A stretch of DNA of 14,727 nucleotides from JADFRD01 sp964491015. GTDB taxonomy: Bacteria; Fidelibacterota; Marinisomatia; Marinisomatales; TCS55. Below are positions 7,386 to 14,509 of the stretch, in pieces. The stretch's first letter is position 1, and the number at the start of each line of letters is the position of its first letter. Below the pieces are notes generated by a model. It was not told the origin of the DNA. It made no database searches and saw only the letters and a list, made by a program, of their open reading frames with translations. The translations under genes and the position numbers were made by a program. Where the stretch lies: contig CAZBEY010000047.1 in assembly GCA_964491015.1 (NCBI GenBank), forward strand, positions 1 to 14,727. The letters are read 5' to 3'.

Positions 7386-8240
7386 ATGGCCAATCTAAAA
7401 GACATTCGCGACAGAATAAAATCTGTTAAGAGCATTCAAAAAGTAACCAAAGCCATGAAAATGGTTGCAGCGGCTAAAATGCGCAGAGCTCAGGAACACA
7501 TGGAAGAAGCAAGACCTTATGCGGATCGCTTATCCGGTGTCATTCATGACTTGCTTCCTGATGTGGATCGAGAACTGCTGGATCTGTTGGATATCCGGGA
7601 CGTAACTCGGGTTGGATATGTTGTCGTATCATCTGATAGAGGGATGGCCGGGTCTTTTAACACAAATGTTTTGAAAATTGCCCAGGATCAAATAGACAAA
7701 ATCGGTAAAGAAAATGTCGATATTTTTTGCATTGGAAAGAAAGCCCGGGACCACTTTAAAAGACGTGAATATACCATCATTGAAAATTATACCAGATTTT
7801 GGAATGAATTGAATTTCGGCCATGCCATCAATATGGGGGCTAAAATTATCCATCATTTTACAGATAAACGGGTAGATGAAATTCATGTGGTTTATAATGA
7901 ATTTATTAATGTGGCGTCACAGGAAGTCAGGTCAGAATTACTGCTTCCGCTGGTATTTGAAGATAGCACAAATATTCCCGCCGGTCGCATATATGAACCC
8001 AGCAAGGAAGAAATTGTCCAAAGCTTAATTCCCCGCCACCTGAATATTCAAATGTGGAAATATTTACTGGAATCTTACGCCAGCGAACAAGCCGCTCGTA
8101 TGGTAGCCATGGAAAACGCCACAGACAACGCTCAAGATATGATTAAAGAGTTAACATTGGAATTCAACAAAGCAAGACAAGCTGCCATTACTACGGAAAT
8201 GCTTGAAATTGTCAGCGGCGCAGAAGCCTTGAAAACATAA
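7386..8240 (+). CDS. atpG: F1Fo ATP synthase subunit gamma (central rotor)
   Basis: A 284-residue gamma subunit. The two terminal helices forming the rotor shaft are clear: the N-terminus KDIRDRIKSVKSIQKVTKAM continuing to AKMRRAQE (about 4-38), and the C-terminus from about 240 ending NKARQAAITTEMLEIVSGAE. The middle has the expected Rossmann-like domain with SSDRGMAGSFNTNV (about 82-95), a conserved gamma motif. The start ATG is 2 nt after atpA; the nearest purine-rich stretch (AAAGGTGG) is too far upstream to be a good ribosome site, so coupling to atpA is likely. A gap-bearing spacer follows. Confidence 0.97.
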   Translation: MANLKDIRDRIKSVKSIQKVTKAMKMVAAAKMRRAQEHMEEARPYADRLSGVIHDLLPDVDRELLDLLDIRDVTRVGYVVVSSDRGMAGSFNTNVLKIAQDQIDKIGKENVDIFCIGKKARDHFKRREYTIIENYTRFWNELNFGHAINMGAKIIHHFTDKRVDEIHVVYNEFINVASQEVRSELLLPLVFEDSTNIPAGRIYEPSKEEIVQSLIPRHLNIQMWKYLLESYASEQAARMVAMENATDNAQDMIKELTLEFNKARQAAITTEMLEIVSGAEALKT

Positions 8241-8441
8241 TAATTACTATTGATACAAGTCAAAGAGTCAAGGAGTCTGGAGTCAANNNNNNNNNNNNNN
8301 NNNNNNNNNNNNNNNNNNNNNNNNNNNNNNNNNNNNNNNNNNNNNNNNNNNNNNNNNNNNNNNNNNNNNNNNNNNNNNNNNNNNNNTAATCTCAAAACTT
8401 TAAAATGAATAAAAAACTATTTACAAAATAAGGGAATAATT
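8241..8441. other. atpG-atpD spacer interrupted by a 100-N scaffold gap
   Basis: Positions 8287-8386 are exactly 100 N. The left flank holds a short tandem repeat (separate entry) running into the gap. The right flank is AT-rich and ends in a good Shine-Dalgarno sequence (AAGGGA) about 8 nt before atpD. No gene is visible in the readable part. A spacer here is unusual given how tightly packed the operon is elsewhere. Confidence 0.9.
8258..8286 (+). repeat. Short AGTC-type tandem repeat at the gap edge
   Basis: Consecutive units AGTCAAAG (8258-8265), AGTCAAGG (8266-8273), AGTCTGG (8274-8280) and AGTCAA (8281-8286) run directly into the N stretch. Units of 7-8 nt with a fixed AGTC core indicate a tandem repeat whose remainder is probably hidden in the gap. 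Repeats of this kind in intergenic spacers break short-read assemblies, which explains the gap position. Only about four units are visible. Confidence 0.6.
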
Positions 8442-9839
8442 ATGCCAATCGTTGGAAAAATATCACAGATTATGGGCGCAGTTGTAGACGTTATCTTTGA
8501 AGACGGACAATTGCCAAGAATTTTAAATGCCCTTGAGGTTGACAGGGGAGATGATGGAAAACTGATTTTGGAAATTGCTCAACACTTGGGAGATGGTGTG
8601 GTTCGTACCGTTGCAATGGATTCAACCGATGGTTTAGTCCGGGGAGAAAAAGTGATCGATCAAGGTGAGCCCATTTCTATGCCGGTAGGACCGGAAACAC
8701 TGGGTCGTTTATTTGATGTCATTGGAAATACCATTGACGGAATGGAGGAAGTGAAGACAGCCAAGAGAAATCCCATTCACCGCCCCGCTCCCAAACTCGA
8801 AGATTTAGCCACATCCACCGAAATGCTGGTGACCGGTATTAAGGTTGTCGATTTAATGGAACCCTACACGAAAGGTGGTAAAACAGGTCTATTTGGCGGT
8901 GCTGGCGTGGGTAAGACAGTGCTTATTCAAGAATTAATTAGAAATATTGCTACGGAACACGGCGGATATTCTGTTTTTGCCGGTGTGGGAGAGCGGACTC
9001 GGGAAGGAAATGATCTCTACCGTGAAATGAGTGAGTCTGGTGTTATTGATAAAACAACAATGGTATTTGGGCAGATGAATGAACCACCTGGAGCCAGACT
9101 CCGCGTTGCATTGAGCGGACTGGCCATGGCAGAATATTTTCGGGATGATGAAGGGAAGGATGTTCTATTATTTATTGACAATATTTTTCGTTTTACACAA
9201 GCAGGTTCAGAAGTTTCTGCTCTGCTGGGGAGGATGCCATCTGCCGTGGGATATCAGCCCACTTTATCCACTGAAATGGGTGATTTACAAGAAAGAATTA
9301 CTTCTACAAAGAAAGGGTCCATTACATCAGTTCAAGCGGTGTACGTCCCAGCGGATGACTTGACTGACCCAGCTCCGGCTACGGCATTTGCCCACCTGGA
9401 TGCAACATCAGTTTTGGAACGCAAAATTGCTGAATTGGGAATTTATCCTGCTGTGGATCCTTTGGCATCAACTTCCAGAATTTTGGATCCGAGAGTTATT
9501 GGTGAACGGCATTATAATGTAGCAAGAAATGTTCAGGTTGTTTTGCAGAAATATAAAGACCTCCAGGATATTATTGCCATTTTAGGGATGGATGAACTCT
9601 CCGATGATGACAAGCTCACAGTTGCACGGGCTCGGAAGATGCAGAAATTTATGAGTCAGCCTTTCTTTGTCGCCGAACAGTTTACCGGAAAAAAAGGTCG
9701 ATACGTCAGTCTGGAAGATACCGTAGATGGATTCGAAGCCATATTAAACGGCGATGCAGATGACATCCATGAAAATATGTTTGCTTACGTCGGAACGATT
9801 GATGAAGTATTTGATAATGCCAAAAAGGCTGCCGCTTGA
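8442..9839 (+). CDS. atpD: F1Fo ATP synthase subunit beta (catalytic)
   Basis: A 465-residue catalytic beta subunit. Walker A GGAGVGKT is at 152-159, the catalytic Glu184 lies in GVGERTREGNDLY, and Walker B LLFIDNIFRFTQAGSEVSAL follows near 240-260 with LLGRMPSAVGYQPTL. The C-terminal domain contains the DELSDD loop (ILGMDELSDDDK), the DELSEED-type segment that pushes on gamma and binds regulators. Length and all key residues are standard. AAGGGA is about 8 nt before the ATG at 8442. The TGA stop overlaps an ATG by one base (9839-9841), a plausible true start for atpC. Confidence 0.98.
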   Translation: MPIVGKISQIMGAVVDVIFEDGQLPRILNALEVDRGDDGKLILEIAQHLGDGVVRTVAMDSTDGLVRGEKVIDQGEPISMPVGPETLGRLFDVIGNTIDGMEEVKTAKRNPIHRPAPKLEDLATSTEMLVTGIKVVDLMEPYTKGGKTGLFGGAGVGKTVLIQELIRNIATEHGGYSVFAGVGERTREGNDLYREMSESGVIDKTTMVFGQMNEPPGARLRVALSGLAMAEYFRDDEGKDVLLFIDNIFRFTQAGSEVSALLGRMPSAVGYQPTLSTEMGDLQERITSTKKGSITSVQAVYVPADDLTDPAPATAFAHLDATSVLERKIAELGIYPAVDPLASTSRILDPRVIGERHYNVARNVQVVLQKYKDLQDIIAILGMDELSDDDKLTVARARKMQKFMSQPFFVAEQFTGKKGRYVSLEDTVDGFEAILNGDADDIHENMFAYVGTIDEVFDNAKKAAA

Positions 9840-9842
9840 TGA

Positions 9843-9942
9843 NNNNNNNNNNNNNNNNNNNNNNNNNNNNNNNNNNNNNNNNNNNNNNNNNNNNNNNNNN
9901 NNNNNNNNNNNNNNNNNNNNNNNNNNNNNNNNNNNNNNNNNN
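9843..9942. other. 100-N scaffold gap covering the start of atpC
   Basis: Exactly 100 N between the end of atpD and the first readable codon of atpC. The epsilon subunit normally has about 27-30 residues before the position where the sequence resumes (PGLNGYFGI), so the true missing length is probably near 80-90 nt. Confidence 0.9.
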
Positions 9943-10260
9943 CCCGGATTGAACGGATATTTTGGCATCATGGCAAACCATCAAGAAGCTATCATTGCTT
10001 TGGGTATTGGTGAAATCAAAGTGACTCAAAACGGGAAAGACCATTTTCTGGCAACCAGTGGTGGATTTATAGAAATTTCAAAAGAAAAGGTAGCGCTTCT
10101 CTTGGAAACATTTGAACGAGCCGAAGAAATCGACCCTGCTCGTGCGGAATCCGCCCTTGAAAGAGCCAAGGAACGGAAACTCCAGAAGAAATTTGACGTA
10201 ACCCGGAATGATATTTCTCTCATGAGAGCCGTGAATCGGTTGAACGTTTCCAAACGGTAA
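9943..10260 (+). CDS. atpC: F1Fo ATP synthase subunit epsilon (5' end lost in gap)
   Basis: The C-terminal 105 codons of epsilon, which regulates rotation and caps the gamma shaft. The readable part begins PGLNGYFGIMANHQEAI, matching the internal beta-sandwich segment usually read as (P)G..GE.G(I/V)..(G/N)HAPL, so roughly 30 N-terminal residues lie in the gap. The rest of the sandwich (GEIKVTQNGKDHFLATSGGFIEI) and the C-terminal two-helix hairpin (about 45 residues, rich in R/K/E) are present, including the ERAKERKL helix. The ATG at 9970 is internal and not the start. The real start may be the ATG at 9839-9841 that overlaps the atpD stop; this cannot be verified across the gap. Confidence 0.88.
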   Translation, partial: PGLNGYFGIMANHQEAIIALGIGEIKVTQNGKDHFLATSGGFIEISKEKVALLLETFERAEEIDPARAESALERAKERKLQKKFDVTRNDISLMRAVNRLNVSKR

Positions 10261-10303
10261 CAACCCCTAAATAAAATATGAAACTCCGTTAAATCAGCGA
10301 TTT

Positions 10304-10331
10304 TTGTTAATAAATTATCCTACTGAATAAT
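10304..10331 (+). promoter_or_regulatory. Candidate sigma70-type promoter upstream of aspS
   Basis: TTGTTA (10304-10309), a 16-nt spacer, then AATAAT (10326-10331, one mismatch to TATAAT). It lies in the 132-nt AT-rich spacer between atpC and aspS, leaving about 55 nt of leader. The -35 match is only moderate, so this is a weak call made by eye. The spacer holds no gene and no convincing terminator for the atp operon. Confidence 0.25.
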
Positions 10332-10392
10332 AATTCTTTGAAAACTTTTTATTAATCGGGACATCATCCTATGCAAAGCGGATTTAGAGACA

Positions 10393-12150
10393 ATGCTTAA
10401 ACGAACCCACACCTGCGGGGAACTTCGCAAAAGTCATATTGATGAAACTATCCATCTCAACGGTTGGGTGAATACGGTACGACTCCACGGACAAGTAATC
10501 TTTATCGATCTCCGGGACCGTTACGGCAAAACCCAGATTATTTTCAATTCGGAAGATTATAAGGGTGATTTCGAAGCGGTGAAAAAACTCTCCATGGAGG
10601 ATATACTTTCTGTCCAGGGTAGCGTACAGGCGAGGAATGAGGGCGCCGTCAATCCGGATATGTCCACAGGAGAAATAGAAGTCGCTGTCGATTCAATGGA
10701 GTTGTTGAGTGAAACAGCGCCGTTACCATTTATGATCACTGATCGGGATAGCGCGCTGGAAGATTTGCGTTTAAAATATCGGTATCTTGAACTGCGGACT
10801 GATGAGCTCCAAAAGAATATTCTGTTACGACATAAAACATATCAGGCGGTCCGCAAATATTTAGCTGAACATGATTTTGTGGAAATTGAAACACCCATTT
10901 TGATGAAATCCACTCCCGAAGGAGCCAGAGACTTCCTGGTCCCCAGCCGTCTGCATCATGGGAAATTTTATGCTTTACCACAATCACCCCAGCTCTATAA
11001 ACAAATATTAATGATTTCCGGGTTTGATCGATATTTTCAAATTGTAAAATGTTTCAGGGATGAGGACTTTCGAGCAGATCGGCAGCCGGAATTCACCCAG
11101 ATTGATATTGAAATGTCTTTTATAGATGAAGAGGATATTTACAGCAATATGGAAGGGCTGACCCGGTATGTATTTAAAGAAGTAAAAAATATTGAACTGC
11201 CAAATCCGTTTCCGAGAATCACCTATAATGATGCCATGTCAAAATACGGTTCGGATAAACCGGATACTCGTTATGCCCTTTTTCTTCAAGATATAAAAGA
11301 AATTACTGATCGTTCTGATTTCAATGCTTTCAAATCAGCGGAATGTGTAAAAGCAATTATCATTCCTGACGGTGCAAAATATTCCCGGAAGATTATAGAT
11401 GAACTGACCGATTTTGTTAAAAAGTATAAAGCCAAAGGACTGGCCTGGATGAAAGCAGATGAAGGAAAACTGACTGGAGGTATTGCCAAATTCTTCAATA
11501 ATCATTTACAAGAAGATTTGATCCAAACTACAGGATTAAATAATGGCGACATTATTTTTATCATTGGTGATGAGAAGTCTGTTGTCGAACCTGCATTGGG
11601 CGCCTTGAGAGTAGAATTGGCTAGGCGTGAAGGATTAACTGACCCAAACGATTATAAGCCACTGTGGGTAACATCTTTCCCAATGTTCGAATATAACGAA
11701 GATGAAGATCGGTTTGCAGCTATGCACCATCCTTTTACGGCGCCTCAGCAAAATGATATTAAAAAACTGGAATCGGACCCCGCTTCGGTACTTTCAAGGG
11801 GTTATGATCTTACTATGAATGGTCATGAAATTGGGGGCGGTTCTATTCGTATTCACACACCGGAATTACAAAATAAAGTGTTCTTACTGTTAGGTTTAAG
11901 CGAGGAAGAAGCAAAGGAAAAATTTGGTTTTCTGGTCGAAGCGTTGACTTATGGAGCACCCCCTCATGGCGGGATTGCATTTGGGTTTGACAGGCTGGTC
12001 ATGATCTTAACCGGTTCAAACAATATTCGGGATGTGATTGCATTCCCCAAAACCACTTCGGCAGTTTCTCTTATGGATAAAGCGCCTAACATCGTAAGCC
12101 AATCGCAATTAGATGAATTGGGAATTCAGATTAAACCCGAGAAAAAGTGA
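10393..12150 (+). CDS. aspS: Aspartyl-tRNA synthetase, probably non-discriminating
   Basis: A 585-residue bacterial-type class IIb AspRS. The OB-fold anticodon-binding domain (about 1-105) is followed by the catalytic core with ALPQSPQLYKQ (near 195-205), motif 2 FRDEDFRADRQPEFTQ starting at Phe221 with ATP-binding Arg222, the bacterial insertion (GAD) domain at about 285-420, and motif 3 GIAFGFDRLVMIL with Arg534. In the anticodon domain, His32 (VRLHGQV) and Gly84 (ARNEGAVN) align with the His/Gly pair known to give relaxed tRNA specificity in Pseudomonas AspRS, where discriminating E. coli has Leu and Lys. This predicts an enzyme that also makes Asp-tRNA(Asn) for GatCAB. Starts at ATG 10393; the ribosome site is weak. 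Confidence 0.97.
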   Translation: MLKRTHTCGELRKSHIDETIHLNGWVNTVRLHGQVIFIDLRDRYGKTQIIFNSEDYKGDFEAVKKLSMEDILSVQGSVQARNEGAVNPDMSTGEIEVAVDSMELLSETAPLPFMITDRDSALEDLRLKYRYLELRTDELQKNILLRHKTYQAVRKYLAEHDFVEIETPILMKSTPEGARDFLVPSRLHHGKFYALPQSPQLYKQILMISGFDRYFQIVKCFRDEDFRADRQPEFTQIDIEMSFIDEEDIYSNMEGLTRYVFKEVKNIELPNPFPRITYNDAMSKYGSDKPDTRYALFLQDIKEITDRSDFNAFKSAECVKAIIIPDGAKYSRKIIDELTDFVKKYKAKGLAWMKADEGKLTGGIAKFFNNHLQEDLIQTTGLNNGDIIFIIGDEKSVVEPALGALRVELARREGLTDPNDYKPLWVTSFPMFEYNEDEDRFAAMHHPFTAPQQNDIKKLESDPASVLSRGYDLTMNGHEIGGGSIRIHTPELQNKVFLLLGLSEEEAKEKFGFLVEALTYGAPPHGGIAFGFDRLVMILTGSNNIRDVIAFPKTTSAVSLMDKAPNIVSQSQLDELGIQIKPEKK

Positions 12151-12183
12151 AATTATTCGAAAATTTAACTTTCAAAAATCACT

Positions 12184-12242
12184 GTACAGACAGGAATGTC
12201 TGTACTACAATTTATTTGTACAATAGACATTCTTGTCTGTTG
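12184..12242. repeat. Paired palindromes forming a long inverted repeat (REP-like)
   Basis: Palindrome 1: GTACAGACA (12184-12192), loop GGAA, TGTCTGTAC (12197-12205), a perfect 9-bp stem. Palindrome 2: CAATAGACA (12221-12229), loop TTCT, TGTCTGTTG (12234-12242), 9 bp with one G-T wobble. The two are inverted copies of each other: 12186-12210 matches the reverse complement of 12216-12240 at 21 of 25 positions, around a 5-nt centre. It can fold as two small hairpins or one long one. It lies just after aspS but has no T-run, so it is more like a dispersed REP/MITE-type element than a standard terminator. Confidence 0.7.
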
Positions 12243-12262
12243 GAAATATGATTGATTAAAAT

Positions 12263-13111
12263 ATGACCACTACACATCAAGGAAAAATCTGCGTCATCAC
12301 CGGCGCCACCAGTGGCATCGGTAAAGAAACAGCCATCCAATTGGCCAGAATGGGATTTACACTTGGATTGGTCGGCAGAAACTCAGACAAGATTTCATCT
12401 GCACATGCTGAAATCCAATCTGCCTCTGGAAACGAACAAATTACATTTTTTCGAGCAGACCTTTCGCTGATGGAGGATGTTCGCCGTTTGGTAAAGGAGA
12501 TTCAATCAACCTTTGATAAAGTTGATGTATTGTTGAACAATGCAGGTGCATTTATTTCCGAATTCCAGAAAACAAAAGAGGGGCTGGAAAACACTTTTGC
12601 CCTGAATCATTTATCTTATTTTTTATTCACCAATCTTTTACTGGACTTGTTAAAAGGAACCCCTCATTCCAGAATCATTAATGTTGCTTCCGACGCCCAC
12701 CTGAATACCGATTTAGATTTTGATAATTTACAAGGCTTGAATGGATACAAAGGCTGGGCGGCTTATTGTCAATCGAAACTATGTAATATAATGTTTACCT
12801 ATGAACTTGCCAGACGGCTCCAGGGAACAACCACAACGGCCAATTGTCTTCATCCAGGATTTGTTAACTCCAATTTTGGAGATAATAATAAAGGAATGGT
12901 TCGGATCGGGCTTAGTGCTGCCAAATCTCTAGGGGCAATTAGTATTAAAAAAGGAGCAAAGACGAGTATTTTTTTGGCATCATCTGCCGAGGCAGAAAAT
13001 GTGAATGGAAAATATTATTCGAAGTGCAAACCCAAAGACAGTTCTTCCCAGTCCTATGTGGTTAAAGATCAGAAACGGCTCTGGGAAATCAGCGAACAGC
13101 TTTTGAGCTGA
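12263..13111 (+). CDS. Short-chain dehydrogenase/reductase (retinol dehydrogenase-like)
   Basis: A 282-residue classical SDR oxidoreductase. The Rossmann motif TGATSGIG is at 13-20, NNAG at 92-95, the active-site Asn in FALNHLS (near 115), catalytic Ser143 in NVASDAH, and Tyr168/Lys172 in YCQSK, so the catalytic tetrad is complete. GRNSDK after beta-2, with Arg at the cofactor-selecting position, favours NADP(H). The overall look (NHLSYFLFTNLLLDLL, HPGFVNSNFG) resembles the RDH11-14 / WW-domain oxidoreductase-like group, but the substrate cannot be told. ATG at 12263 is chosen because the Rossmann fold starts immediately after; there is no clear ribosome-binding site. It probably has its own promoter, as palindromes separate it from aspS. 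Confidence 0.9.
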   Translation: MTTTHQGKICVITGATSGIGKETAIQLARMGFTLGLVGRNSDKISSAHAEIQSASGNEQITFFRADLSLMEDVRRLVKEIQSTFDKVDVLLNNAGAFISEFQKTKEGLENTFALNHLSYFLFTNLLLDLLKGTPHSRIINVASDAHLNTDLDFDNLQGLNGYKGWAAYCQSKLCNIMFTYELARRLQGTTTTANCLHPGFVNSNFGDNNKGMVRIGLSAAKSLGAISIKKGAKTSIFLASSAEAENVNGKYYSKCKPKDSSSQSYVVKDQKRLWEISEQLLS

Positions 13112-13125
13112 TGTTATTTATGGAA

Positions 13126-13146
13126 TGGATTGATTGAGTCAATCCA
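13126..13146. repeat. Short hairpin after the SDR gene
   Basis: TGGATTGA (13126-13133), loop TTGAG, TCAATCCA (13139-13146) form a perfect 8-bp stem. A second imperfect stem, ACATCGAC with GTTGATGT, follows at about 13148-13166. There is no T-run directly after either, so this is at most a Rho-type or mRNA-stabilising end structure. The rest of the 111-nt spacer before pcm shows nothing recognisable. Confidence 0.4.
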
Positions 13147-13222
13147 AACATCGACAAGGTTGATGTAATCCATAGATGAATAAAATAGTCCTCTTTTTCT
13201 CTATCTTACACTACATTCATCC

Positions 13223-13939
13223 ATGAAGCACATTTATTGTTTGCTGTGGTTTTATTTCTGGATTCAAAACCCTGTTTTTTCACAAGTTGAAAATTGGGAA
13301 GCAAAAGCCAAAATGATGGTGGATAGTCAGATAATGGCCCGGGGTGTGACTGATAAAAAAGTTTTAAATGCCATGCGTAACACGGCGCGTCACGAGTTTG
13401 TTCCCCCGGAACAACAACCCTACGCTTATATGGATTCACCTCTGTTCATCGGTTTAGAGCAAACAATTTCCCAGCCCTATATCGTTGGACTCATGACATC
13501 ACTTCTGGAATTACACGGCAAAGAAAAAGTATTGGAGATAGGCACGGGTTCCGGTTATCAAGCAGCCGTTCTATCTCCATTGTGCGATAAAGTGTTTACC
13601 ATTGAGATTTTAAGGGAATTGGCAGAAAATTCGGCAAAGACACTAAAAGATTTAGGCTATGAAAATATTCGTGTAAAATGGGGTGATGGATACCAGGGGT
13701 GGCCGGAAGAAGCACCATTTGATGCCATCATTGTTACCGCTGCGCCTCCGGAAGTCCCTCATAAATTAATAGAACAATTAGCCGTGGGTGGAAAAATGGT
13801 GATTCCTGTTGGGAATAAATGGCAGGAACTATGGGTAATGACAAAATTAGAGGGTGAAATCATGGATAAGAAATCAATCCTTCCCGTACGCTTCGTACCT
13901 ATGGTGCAACCCGAAAAACCAATTCCGGAACAGGATTAA
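13223..13939 (+). CDS. pcm: Exported protein-L-isoaspartate O-methyltransferase
   Basis: A 238-residue PCMT, which methylates isoaspartyl residues of damaged proteins with S-adenosylmethionine so they can revert to aspartate. The SAM motif I VLEIGTGSGYQ is at 103-113, preceded by the family block FVPPEQQPYAYMDSPL and EQTISQPYIVGLMT, and followed by FDAIIVTAAPPEVP. Residues 1-20 form a signal peptide (Lys2, a hydrophobic core of L/W/F/Y, then VFS) with predicted cleavage before Gln21, so the mature enzyme should lie outside the cytoplasm. The usual E. coli enzyme lacks such a signal. ATG at 13223 is the only start giving this leader. The gene is convergent with the macrodomain gene, sharing TTAA as both stops. 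Confidence 0.93.
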   Translation: MKHIYCLLWFYFWIQNPVFSQVENWEAKAKMMVDSQIMARGVTDKKVLNAMRNTARHEFVPPEQQPYAYMDSPLFIGLEQTISQPYIVGLMTSLLELHGKEKVLEIGTGSGYQAAVLSPLCDKVFTIEILRELAENSAKTLKDLGYENIRVKWGDGYQGWPEEAPFDAIIVTAAPPEVPHKLIEQLAVGGKMVIPVGNKWQELWVMTKLEGEIMDKKSILPVRFVPMVQPEKPIPEQD

Positions 13940-14445
13940 CGGATCAGCAATGATTGATAAATAGAATAATTTTCCTCTTCAAAACAGCAGAATATTACTC
14001 TTTCTATATTTTCATTATTTTCTAAGAATTCTCTAACAGTACCGATAGCGATTTGTGCAGCTAATTCTTTCGGGAAATGATACACACCCGTACTGATATT
14101 TGGAAAGGCAATTGTTTTAAGATCATTTCTATTCGATAAAGTCAGACTGTTTTGATAGCATTTTTCTAACAATTTTTTCTCATTATTTTTTCCACCATAC
14201 CAGACTGGACCAACAGTATGAATCACAAACTTTGCAGATAGATTATACCCTCTTGTTAAACGTGCTTCACCCGTAGGACAGCCTCCGAGCATTTTGCATT
14301 CAGCCAAGAGTTCCGGTCCGGCTGCCCGGTGAATGGCACCGTCTACACCACTACCGCCGAGTAGAGTCGTATTTGCTGCGTTGACAATTACGTCTATGTT
14401 CAATTTCGTAATATCACTTTGGATAATTTCAACCTGATTTTTCAT
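13936..14445 (-). CDS. ymdB: Macrodomain protein, YmdB-type (O-acetyl-ADP-ribose deacetylase)
   Basis: A 169-residue single macrodomain. Ligand and catalytic positions of YmdB/MacroD enzymes are intact: VIVNAAN with Asn25, GGSGVDGAIHRAAG with Asp35, HTVGPVW near 80, and the phosphate loop NISTGVYHFP near 120. Asn25 and Asp35 have the same numbering as in E. coli YmdB, supporting the ATG at 14445 rather than the in-frame GTG at 14469 that adds eight residues. The family hydrolyses O-acetyl-ADP-ribose and mono-ADP-ribose on proteins; E. coli YmdB also modulates RNase III. Its stop overlaps the pcm stop, and 64 bp upstream on the other strand a sirtuin begins, whose by-product is the expected substrate. 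Confidence 0.93.
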   Translation of the reverse strand: MKNQVEIIQSDITKLNIDVIVNAANTTLLGGSGVDGAIHRAAGPELLAECKMLGGCPTGEARLTRGYNLSAKFVIHTVGPVWYGGKNNEKKLLEKCYQNSLTLSNRNDLKTIAFPNISTGVYHFPKELAAQIAIGTVREFLENNENIERVIFCCFEEENYSIYQSLLIR

Positions 14446-14474
14446 ACCTTCGTCTCTATAAAATGTCACGTAAT

Positions 14475-14502
14475 ATTATGTTAAGTTTAGAAGTGATTTC
14501 AA
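14475..14502 (-). promoter_or_regulatory. Candidate promoter for the macrodomain gene
   Basis: On the minus strand, TTGAAA (14497-14502), a 16-nt spacer, then CATAAT (14475-14480). This fits sigma70 boxes and leaves a short leader before the ATG at 14445. It sits in the 64-bp region shared with the divergent sirtuin gene, so both could respond to one regulator. Called by eye, moderate matches only. Confidence 0.3.
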
Positions 14503-14509
14503 TGGATTA

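Noticed and set aside
9970..10260. ATG at 9970 as the start of atpC
   Set aside because: The upstream codons in the same frame encode the conserved PG..G.FGI segment of epsilon, so this Met is internal.
10291..10305. AAATC-AGC-GATTTTT as an atp operon terminator
   Set aside because: The stem is only 5 bp and mostly A-T, too weak to call.
10371..10400. Nine-codon ORF (MQSGFRDNA) overlapping the aspS start, as a leader peptide
   Set aside because: No Asp-codon run, no ribosome-binding site and no attenuator structure; a short ORF by chance is likely.
10704..10716. Possible parS site in aspS (TGTTGAGTGAAACA)
   Set aside because: Only one half-site (GTGAAACA) is intact and the sequence is two bases short of the 16-bp parS palindrome.
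14446..14469. GTG at 14469 as the macrodomain gene start
   Set aside because: It adds eight residues not expected in YmdB; starting at ATG 14445 keeps Asn25 and Asp35 in the same numbering as E. coli YmdB.
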